IMG/VR virus record: IMGVR_UViG_3300024517_001028
Span: 1-35,160 of that record
Source: a virus
Reading direction: 5' to 3' (one strand)
Length of the DNA: 35,160 bases
Numbering within the stretch: position 1 is the stretch's first letter; every line of letters starts with the position of its first letter. The position numbers and the translations under genes were made by a program. A model generated the notes under the pieces. That model saw nothing but the letters and a program-made list of their open reading frames with translations. It did not search any database and was not told where the DNA came from. Of this stretch, positions 30,277 through 35,160 are shown one piece after another.

Positions 30277-30498
30277 ATGAACATCTTGCAAGCCCTCGAA
30301 AACGTACGCGAAAAAGTACGTGCCGCCCGCGCCAGTCATCCGTCACTGGATACCAGTATCCTGTCGGACCTCGACGCGATTATCGCCGAAGCCGGTACCT
30401 TGCAGGACCGCGCGCCGGAAGACGACATGCCGGAACTGGAAGACGACATGCCGGAAGACGACATGCCGGACGGTCCTGAGCCGTTTCAAGTCGGTTAA
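30277..30498 (+). CDS. Small acidic protein with EDDMP repeats
   Basis: 73 residues, ribosome site CCAAGGAGCAAGT. N-terminal 40 residues form a likely helix pair (ILQALENVREKVRAARASHP, SILSDLDAIIAEAGTLQDRA). The C-terminal 30 are very acidic with three repeats of EDDMP, encoded by near-identical DNA repeats (GAAGACGACATGCCGGA). The strong terminator after it and biased codons suggest high expression. An acidic tail can mimic DNA or dock on basic partners; function unknown. Confidence 0.68.
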   Translation: MNILQALENVREKVRAARASHPSLDTSILSDLDAIIAEAGTLQDRAPEDDMPELEDDMPEDDMPDGPEPFQVG

Positions 30499-30505
30499 AC
30501 AACTA

Positions 30506-30541
30506 GGCGACCTAAACATTGTTTAGGTCGCCGCCCCTTTT
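30506..30541 (+). terminator. Hairpin terminator built on the dispersed palindrome
   Basis: GGCGACCTAAACA (30506-30518) pairs with TGTTTAGGTCGCC (30520-30532), followed by GCCCCTTTTT. It is the most canonical of the three palindrome-based terminators because it has a run of five T. Confidence 0.75.
30511..30527. repeat. Dispersed 17-bp palindrome, copy 19
   Basis: CCTAAACA-T-TGTTTAGG, perfect, intergenic, at the core of the terminator after the acidic protein gene. Confidence 0.9.
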
Positions 30542-30552
30542 TGGAGAACACA

Positions 30553-30753
30553 ATGCACTACGGTAAACACCACAAGACAGGTTCGATTCTTCGCATCGAC
30601 GAAAACGGTCAACCTGTGAAACGACTTCGGATTTCAAAGAAAAAGCGTCGCGTGTTACGTGACCTTAAGAAACAGGCGCGCGACCCGCAACTCACACATG
30701 AGGCGCGCGAAGAGATTGTCGCGAAAGTTAAACGACTCTTACGCGCCACTTGA
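30553..30753 (+). CDS. Small basic protein
   Basis: 66 residues from ATG 30553 with TTTTGGAGAACACA upstream. Highly basic (KRLRISKKKRRVLRDLKKQA, VKRLLRAT) and probably helical; a nucleic-acid-binding role is plausible. Its TGA stop is part of the -35 box of promoter P4. Confidence 0.65.
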   Translation: MHYGKHHKTGSILRIDENGQPVKRLRISKKKRRVLRDLKKQARDPQLTHEAREEIVAKVKRLLRAT

Positions 30754-30788
30754 CAAATAACTCAGATGTGGTATAATGGTATTTCACC
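30749..30788 (+). promoter_or_regulatory. Sigma70-type promoter P4, near-copy of P3
   Basis: TTGACA (30750-30755), 16-bp spacer, TATAAT (30772-30777), then TGGTATTTCACC. One mismatch (G for C just before the -10 box) to P3 over 40 bp. It drives the membrane protein, ligase and following genes. Confidence 0.85.
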
Positions 30789-30806
30789 CTCAACCAAGGA
30801 CACGAG

Positions 30807-31085
30807 ATGCTTGAATGGCTACTGACTGAGACTAACCACGTTGTAACGCGGCACGAAGTAATTTGTTTTATGCTTCTGCTCGTTTACAGCATCACAACCG
30901 CCCTAACATTGTTATGGCGGTTTCTTCAAGACCGGCGCTACGGGCCGCGGAGACGCTACCAAGACTGGAAGCGCTTCCAGTACGCCCAGATGTACGGCGG
31001 CTCAATCAAAACGCTGGCGGACCAACTCAATGTAACCGAAGACGCCGTAGAGCGTCTTACGAAAGCAGGTAAAGATAATGGCTAA
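30807..31085 (+). CDS. Small membrane protein with cytoplasmic helix-turn-helix-like tail
   Basis: 92 residues, ribosome site CCAAGGACACGAG. One transmembrane segment (VICFMLLLVYSITTALTLLW, residues 18-37) is followed by a strongly basic stretch (RFLQDRRYGPRRRYQDWKRF) that would stay in the cytoplasm, then SIKTLADQLNVTEDAVERLT, which looks like a small helix-turn-helix. No family recognised. Palindrome copy 20 encodes ALTLLWR at the end of the membrane segment. Confidence 0.65.
   Translation: MLEWLLTETNHVVTRHEVICFMLLLVYSITTALTLLWRFLQDRRYGPRRRYQDWKRFQYAQMYGGSIKTLADQLNVTEDAVERLTKAGKDNG
30901..30917. repeat. Dispersed 17-bp palindrome, copy 20
   Basis: CCCTAACA-T-TGTTATGG, inside the membrane protein gene; read as CTA ACA TTG TTA TGG. 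Confidence 0.83.
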
Positions 31086-32106
31086 ACGACAACTACTTCA
31101 AAAAATTGGATACGGCAAAGAAACGATGTCCATGGCCGCTGGCTACTTAGTCAGCGAGAAACTGGACGGTATCAGAGTCTTCTGGGACGGCGGCGTCACA
31201 CGAGGCCAACCAAAAGCTGACGTGCCGTGGGCCAACACCGAGAAAGACGATCGCTTCGTTAAGAAGCAAGTCTCGACGGGCCTCTGGACGAAAGACGGAC
31301 ACCCTGTGTACGCTCCCGATTACTGGCTCGACGCATTGCCGAAAGTCTTCGTGGAAGGTGAGTTGTACCTCGGACGCGGGTTATTTGAGAAGCTTGTCGG
31401 GATCGCTCGAAAGCAAACACCCGTAGGCCACGAATGGCAGGGCGTTAAACTTGTCGCCTTCGACGCGCCACACGTTCTTGAAATGCTCGGACCAGGAAAA
31501 GTCTCCTACCGCAACTACAACACAATGTTCGACGGAAATGCTGTGGACCTGATCTTCGGGGAAGTGGCGTGCATTGCAGAACATCTCGACTTTGAGGAAC
31601 GTGCGAAGTGGCTCGCGGACCGCTGGCCGACATGCGTTGATCAACGTTTGTTGTTCTCGACAGGGTTGATGAGACAGTTCTTCAAAGAGGTAACTGATTC
31701 CGGCGGAGAGGGCATCGTCCTTAAAGCCCGCAGTAACTTCTGGACGCCTCACCTTGCGAAGAACGCTTTCAAGATCGTTCCTATCCACACTTCCGAGGGA
31801 ATACTCAAAGGTTTCAAAACGGGTAAAGTCGGTAAGGAGGGACGCACTCTTGGCAAAATCGGTTCGCTGATCTTGGACTGGGGCGGCAAGCGTTTGGACG
31901 TTTCCGGTATGGATGCGCCACTCCGCGAGTTTGAGACAGGAGCTATGGAAACATGGGCCGAGGAACATCCTGGCGTTGACGCGCCATCTGACTTCTCCGG
32001 CGATTTCTTCGATGTTGGGATGCGAGTACAGTTCGAGTACAAAGAGTTGTCGGCATACGGGGTGCCAAAGAACGCGCGTTACAAAAGGATTCGCCATGAA
32101 GACTAA
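31078..32106 (+). CDS. ATP-dependent DNA ligase
   Basis: 342 residues. Motif I SEKLDGIRVFWDG with the adenylated Lys at about residue 28; motif III VFVEGELYLGRG near 90; motif IIIa LVAFDAP near 124; motif IV SGGEGIVLKARS near 209; motif V NAFKIVPIH near 228, where the usual K-x-K is partly changed. The C-terminal 90 residues fit an OB fold (SLILDWGGKRLDVSGMDAPL, MRVQFEYKELS). It seals nicks in phage DNA. Overlaps the gene before by eight bases and the next by eleven. Confidence 0.9.
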   Translation: MAKRQLLQKIGYGKETMSMAAGYLVSEKLDGIRVFWDGGVTRGQPKADVPWANTEKDDRFVKKQVSTGLWTKDGHPVYAPDYWLDALPKVFVEGELYLGRGLFEKLVGIARKQTPVGHEWQGVKLVAFDAPHVLEMLGPGKVSYRNYNTMFDGNAVDLIFGEVACIAEHLDFEERAKWLADRWPTCVDQRLLFSTGLMRQFFKEVTDSGGEGIVLKARSNFWTPHLAKNAFKIVPIHTSEGILKGFKTGKVGKEGRTLGKIGSLILDWGGKRLDVSGMDAPLREFETGAMETWAEEHPGVDAPSDFSGDFFDVGMRVQFEYKELSAYGVPKNARYKRIRHED

Positions 32107-32689
32107 CGAAGAGTGGAGAAAGGCACAGAAGGCGCTCAGAGCTAAGATAGCTCGCGACGTCAAAGAGCGCAAGGCGCAACCGGAAACGGCCGTACACCCG
32201 CAAAGAACTCAGGTTCAGCGTGACGCGCTTCGGGCGAAAAAAGCTAAAGCTAAGCGTGCCGAAGCCAAGGCTAAGCGCGAGGCCGTGATCAAAGCGAAAC
32301 AGTTCAAGGAGAAAGCGCCCCAGATTAAAGCGTTTTGCACCTACGCTTTGGCCACGTACCCAGAACAAAAGCCCTTAGTGGGATTGGTCGAAAAGCTGGC
32401 CGCAGGTGTGCCGAAAGGAACGCGGGCCGCGAACCTAAACATTGTTATGGTTCATCGGTCCGAGTCCATTGTCGCGCTGTTCGAGGTCGTTTGGCGTGGT
32501 TCGTTCGGCCACCCCGATAACGCCACGATCAACGCGATACAAGCCTACATCGCCAGTATCGAGCGATGCTCGCTCGCCTGTCACAAAGGTTTTCAGGAAC
32601 GTGGCCCTCGCCTGCCTAAAAGAAAATCTTTTGGTCTTCCAGCCGACGGATACAAAGTAACAACCATTAACAAGAACCGTGGAGAATAA
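32096..32689 (+). CDS. Lys/Ala-rich uncharacterised protein
   Basis: 197 residues from ATG 32096 (AAAAGGATTCGCC upstream); the longer frame back to 31913 shadows the ligase. The first 90 residues are a very basic coiled-coil-like helix (AKKAKAKRAEAKAKREAVIK); the rest is a mixed domain (YPEQKPLVGLVEKLAAGVPK, NATINAIQAYIASIERCSLA). Nucleic-acid binding is plausible. Palindrome copy 21 encodes NLNIVMVH near residue 114. Confidence 0.65.
   Translation: MKTNEEWRKAQKALRAKIARDVKERKAQPETAVHPQRTQVQRDALRAKKAKAKRAEAKAKREAVIKAKQFKEKAPQIKAFCTYALATYPEQKPLVGLVEKLAAGVPKGTRAANLNIVMVHRSESIVALFEVVWRGSFGHPDNATINAIQAYIASIERCSLACHKGFQERGPRLPKRKSFGLPADGYKVTTINKNRGE
32434..32450. repeat. Dispersed 17-bp palindrome, copy 21
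   Basis: CCTAAACA-T-TGTTATGG, inside the Lys/Ala-rich gene; read as CTA AAC ATT GTT ATG. Confidence 0.87.
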
Positions 32690-32690
32690 C

Positions 32691-33440
32691 ATGAACAATA
32701 ATCAAGTACGTGTCCAGCAATTCATGGCGAAAGCCAAACAACCTATCGCCTTCATCCCTCAGTTACCCGATGAGGCGACCCGACGCCTCGCGGCGCGATT
32801 GGTTCTGTCCGAGGCACTCGAAACTGTCGAAGCCCTTGGGTTTAATCTGACAGCCATCGGGTATGACATCGACCCGCAAGATTTTAATCTTCGCGTTAAC
32901 CCGTTTCGCGGCAGTGAGCAAGAACAACTCCGCGCCATTGCCGATGGACTGGCTGACGTCGAATACGTCAGCAATTGGACGTGGAGTGCTTGCGGGATGG
33001 CTAATCAACCCTTCTATGACGCCGTTTGCGACAACAACGATTTGAAGGTCATCGACCCGAAATTCGACGAGAACGGTAAAGTGAAGAAACCCGAAGGCCA
33101 CCTGCCGCCGGACCTGTTACGCGTTGTTGAGGAACAGGTCAAACACTCTTTGAGTGTTTGTTCAGACCTACTGATAACAGCAGCGGAAGGAGGTTCGAAC
33201 TATTGGGCCGACTTCGAGGAACTCGCAGACGGGGCTTATCGTATCGTAGAGCAAGAGCAGAGCGGTGACGCCGTAGTTCTGGCGGAAGTCACACCTCTGA
33301 TGATGGCTAAAGCCTGTCAGAAAGCTATCGAGCTTTACCCACACAACCACAAAATCATCGCCGATGTGGACCTGCACGACGCTGAAACCGCAGACATCGT
33401 GTTGCAGGTCGCTATGTTCGGGGAGCTGGTGTACGGATGA
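32691..33440 (+). CDS. MazG-like NTP pyrophosphohydrolase domain fused to a second domain
   Basis: 249 residues; ATG 32691 with CGTGGAGAATAAC in front. Residues 35-135 resemble all-alpha NTP pyrophosphatases of the MazG/HisE type in phages: RLVLSEALETVEALGF (E41, E44) and RAIADGLADVEYVSNWTWSA (D85, D89), then FDENGKVKKPEGHLPPDL. Where family members usually have DELAD, this has DGLAD, so one metal-binding acid may be missing. Residues 140-249 form a second part with AAEGGSNYWADFEELADGAY and VDLHDAETADIVLQVAMFGE, which I have seen as a separate small phage protein type. Role: removal of unwanted or signalling nucleotides, by inference. Confidence 0.68.
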   Translation: MNNNQVRVQQFMAKAKQPIAFIPQLPDEATRRLAARLVLSEALETVEALGFNLTAIGYDIDPQDFNLRVNPFRGSEQEQLRAIADGLADVEYVSNWTWSACGMANQPFYDAVCDNNDLKVIDPKFDENGKVKKPEGHLPPDLLRVVEEQVKHSLSVCSDLLITAAEGGSNYWADFEELADGAYRIVEQEQSGDAVVLAEVTPLMMAKACQKAIELYPHNHKIIADVDLHDAETADIVLQVAMFGELVYG

Positions 33441-33607
33441 AAGCTAATGCAGTGTACTTAGGCGACGGCGCCTATGCCGAATTAGATGACACCGGAGGCG
33501 TGAGAATCTTCACGTCGAACGGTGTAACGGAAGAAAATGAAATCTTCCTTGAACTCCCAATGGTGGGAATCTTAAACAGATACATTGAACGAGAGGTAAC
33601 GAAATGA
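33437..33607 (+). CDS. Small conserved-type phage protein
   Basis: 56 residues, ATGA overlaps at both ends. VYLGDGAYAELDDTGGVRIF then a TSNGVTEENEIFLELPMVGI and NRYIE ending: the LGDG-x-YAE...I-x-LE...YI pattern recalls small beta-hairpin phage proteins of unknown function. The coupling chain supports it. Confidence 0.7.
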   Translation: MKANAVYLGDGAYAELDDTGGVRIFTSNGVTEENEIFLELPMVGILNRYIEREVTK

Positions 33608-34146
33608 ACGCATCAGACATCGGAATGACAGAAGAACAGTTTCAAAAAGCTGTTATCAAACAAGCAGCAACGCAATTGTTATTCAACGAGCGCATGGAGG
33701 ATGGCGAAACTTGGTTGTCCGATAACAACAACGTTCGCGAACTCAAGGACGTCATTCGTGACGCGTCTGCAAATTTCTTTGCCACTTTTGCAGAACCCCT
33801 CGCAGCCAAGTGGATCGAGGAACACGTTAAAGATTTGATGTTCCAAGAGACGAATACCTATGGTGAACCCTTGCGTGGCTCGAAACCCAAAACGCTCCGC
33901 GAAACCGTGGTAGCTTGTATCGACAAGTTTCTCAATCGGAGCGTTGACGCGAAGGGTAAAGAGTGTCGGACAGGACTGAAAGGTTCTCGGACCTATATCG
34001 CTCACGAAGCAATGAAGGCCATTGAGAAAGACGTTTCAACAGAGTGCGCCGCTCAACTGGCCGCCTTGAACGAAACACTGGCTTCTGAAACAGCGAAAGC
34101 TCATGCCTCGGTCCTTGAACGCTTGAAGATCGAGGTGCAGTCGTGA
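33604..34146 (+). CDS. Uncharacterised helical protein
   Basis: 180 residues, starting at ATGA overlap. Helical throughout (ELKDVIRDASANFFATFAEP, IEEHVKDLMFQ, AHEAMKAIEKDVSTECAAQL) with a basic middle (CIDKFLNRSVDAKGKECRTG). No motif recognised. Might be a structural or adaptor protein. Confidence 0.65.
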   Translation: MNASDIGMTEEQFQKAVIKQAATQLLFNERMEDGETWLSDNNNVRELKDVIRDASANFFATFAEPLAAKWIEEHVKDLMFQETNTYGEPLRGSKPKTLRETVVACIDKFLNRSVDAKGKECRTGLKGSRTYIAHEAMKAIEKDVSTECAAQLAALNETLASETAKAHASVLERLKIEVQS

Positions 34147-34415
34147 ACCTACCCTATATCGAGTTTATGCGGCCTAATGGCAAGCAGACAGCGAAAGAGC
34201 TTTTGTTATGTGAACCTATGATAACTTCGCACGTCATCGAGAACGCAACGACACTGCTAGAAGCAGGTGTGTCGTTTACAATGGAAACTGGCTCGCTTCT
34301 CAGCTCGAAAGAAATCTGGTACGCGGAACTCGGAAATGCGGAGTATATCCACATCGGCGCGTTCAGCGGGGACTTCTTGATCAAAGCGGCCAAGTACCTC
34401 GGAGTTGAACTATGA
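34143..34415 (+). CDS. Small uncharacterised protein
   Basis: 90 residues, GTG start coupled to the preceding stop (GTGA). IEFMRPNGKQTAKELLLCEP, then ENATTLLEAGVSFTMETGSL and YAELGNAEYIHIGAFSG. A compact alpha/beta protein of unknown function. Confidence 0.62.
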   Translation: MNLPYIEFMRPNGKQTAKELLLCEPMITSHVIENATTLLEAGVSFTMETGSLLSSKEIWYAELGNAEYIHIGAFSGDFLIKAAKYLGVEL

Positions 34416-34735
34416 AACTGCAAAACATTATTCCAACAGCAAACCACGGCGAAACTACTCGGTACGTTGTGGTACTCACTGAGTACGAGATGCGCCACGT
34501 TACGGGTCAAGCAACCACCCGCAATGTTAACTTTCGGCGCGATCAGAAAACTGTTGATGCCTGTCAGCTTTCCGCTCTCGCAGAAGGTGACGAGGTTGTA
34601 ATCCACGATGCTTACGAGCAGGTCGAGAAGCTGATCAAGAACTTCCAAGACCTTCGGAAGTCAGTTTCAAGCTCCAAGGCACTGGCAACTCAGTTGGAGA
34701 ATGCCGTCGCTAAGCTATACGAGGAAGAACTATGA
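34412..34735 (+). CDS. Small uncharacterised protein with C-terminal coiled coil
   Basis: 107 residues, ATGA overlap. N-terminal half beta-rich and polar (TRYVVVLTEYEMRHVTGQAT), C-terminal half a heptad-like helix (DAYEQVEKLIKNFQDLRKSV, LATQLENAVAKLYEEEL). No family recognised. Confidence 0.62.
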   Translation: MKLQNIIPTANHGETTRYVVVLTEYEMRHVTGQATTRNVNFRRDQKTVDACQLSALAEGDEVVIHDAYEQVEKLIKNFQDLRKSVSSSKALATQLENAVAKLYEEEL

Positions 34736-35109
34736 GTAAAACCCACATTGTAGAGATGACGCTTGAAGAGGCGTGCAATGTCGAAATCGGTATTGCACAC
34801 TGTTCCAAGATGTATGACGAAGGGGCCGTAAAGTACGATGTAAAGCAATACTATCGGATGGAGGCTCAGGCACTTGTAGCTACAGTGCAAGCATTCTACA
34901 CCCGATCGCACGAAAAGGAGCAAATCGTACGCTACCCTAAAACGTGGTGGCAGCACTTTAAGCAGCGTTTCTTTACGGAGAAGATGCTGATAAAGTGGCC
35001 CGTTATTGAAGAAGAAGTTACAGTGTGCTTCCATCTCAAATTCCCGCGCTGTCAGTTACCTGAACGGTTGCAGGAGTACAACATTCACGCAGACCTAAAC
35101 AATGTTTAG
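34732..35109 (+). CDS. Uncharacterised protein ending in the palindrome
   Basis: 125 residues, ATGA overlap. Helical start (LEEACNVEIGIAHCSKMYDE), then YPKTWWQHFKQRFFTEKMLI and KWPVIEEEVTVCFHLKFPRC, an aromatic and basic pattern I associate with small phage proteins of unknown role. It ends in HADLNNV with the TAG stop supplied by palindrome copy 22. Confidence 0.65.
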   Translation: MSKTHIVEMTLEEACNVEIGIAHCSKMYDEGAVKYDVKQYYRMEAQALVATVQAFYTRSHEKEQIVRYPKTWWQHFKQRFFTEKMLIKWPVIEEEVTVCFHLKFPRCQLPERLQEYNIHADLNNV

Positions 35110-35110
35110 G
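35094..35110. repeat. Dispersed 17-bp palindrome, copy 22
   Basis: CCTAAACA-A-TGTTTAGG, perfect; contains the TAG stop of the preceding gene. Confidence 0.9.
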
Positions 35111-35141
35111 TCACAAACCAAAAAAGAAACGAGAAAACAAG

Positions 35142-35160
35142 ATGCAAAAGAACATAATCA
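35142..35160 (+). CDS. Start of a further gene (partial)
   Basis: ATG 35142 (MQKNII...) with the purine-rich AACGAGAAAACAAG before it, 32 bases after palindrome copy 22. Only six codons are in the window. Confidence 0.4.

Noticed and set aside
1-35160. tRNA genes, CRISPR arrays, insertion sequences, integrase and attachment sites
   Set aside because: I looked for cloverleaf-like elements, regular spacer-repeat arrays, transposase motifs and recombinase motifs and saw none; the dispersed palindromes are too far apart and irregular to be a CRISPR array.

Overview
The window is part of the genome of a tailed double-stranded DNA phage (or an integrated or plasmid-like prophage form of one). Genes are tightly packed with ATGA, GTGA or longer overlaps. 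Sigma70-type promoters (TTGACA, 16 bp, TATAAT) suggest a bacterial host that uses a standard housekeeping sigma factor; the host cannot be named from the sequence. The tail genes point to a long, non-contractile tail (siphovirus-like): major tail protein, a frameshifted tail assembly chaperone and a 1547-residue tape measure, with no sheath. The coat protein C-terminus looks like the P22 coat family.

Layout. (1) 2-12217, plus strand: structural module, from the major capsid protein end through head-tail joining, tail tube, chaperone G/GT, tape measure and a run of tail-tip proteins. (2) 12312-16563, minus strand: an operon headed by a primase-helicase (archaeo-eukaryotic-type primase plus SF3 helicase), followed by small proteins and a DEDD exonuclease. 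(3) 16564-17051: the only long intergenic stretch, between divergent operons, with tandem palindromes and inverted repeats; it is the best candidate for an origin or control region. (4) 17052-35160, plus strand: replication, nucleotide metabolism and accessory genes. These include two ParB-like proteins, an SNF2-like helicase with zinc knuckles, a dNMP kinase, a family A DNA polymerase, a VRR-NUC nuclease, a cysteine-peptidase-like protein, a sigma-factor-like protein, a DHH phosphoesterase, a Dda/RecD-like helicase, an ATP-dependent DNA ligase, a MazG-like protein and many small unknowns.

The most striking signal is a 17-bp palindrome, CCNNAACA-W-TGTTNNGG (best form CCTAAACAWTGTTTAGG), found 22 times across the window on all modules. 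Eleven copies are intergenic or contain a stop codon and eleven lie wholly inside genes. Inside genes the variable bases change in just the way needed to avoid in-frame stop codons. Copies also sit at a promoter start, just upstream of the two divergent operon heads, and inside three terminator hairpins. This looks like a dispersed protein-binding system, comparable in layout to stoperators of cluster A mycobacteriophages or the dispersed centromere sites of phage N15. The two ParB-like proteins are obvious but unproven candidate binders. Other notable items are a -1 programmed frameshift with slippery heptamer and hairpin, a chimeric relic of a tandem gene duplication beside the DHH gene, a family of near-identical promoters (one apparently giving a leaderless DNA polymerase mRNA), and DnaJ-like zinc knuckles inserted in both the polymerase and the SNF2-like helicase.
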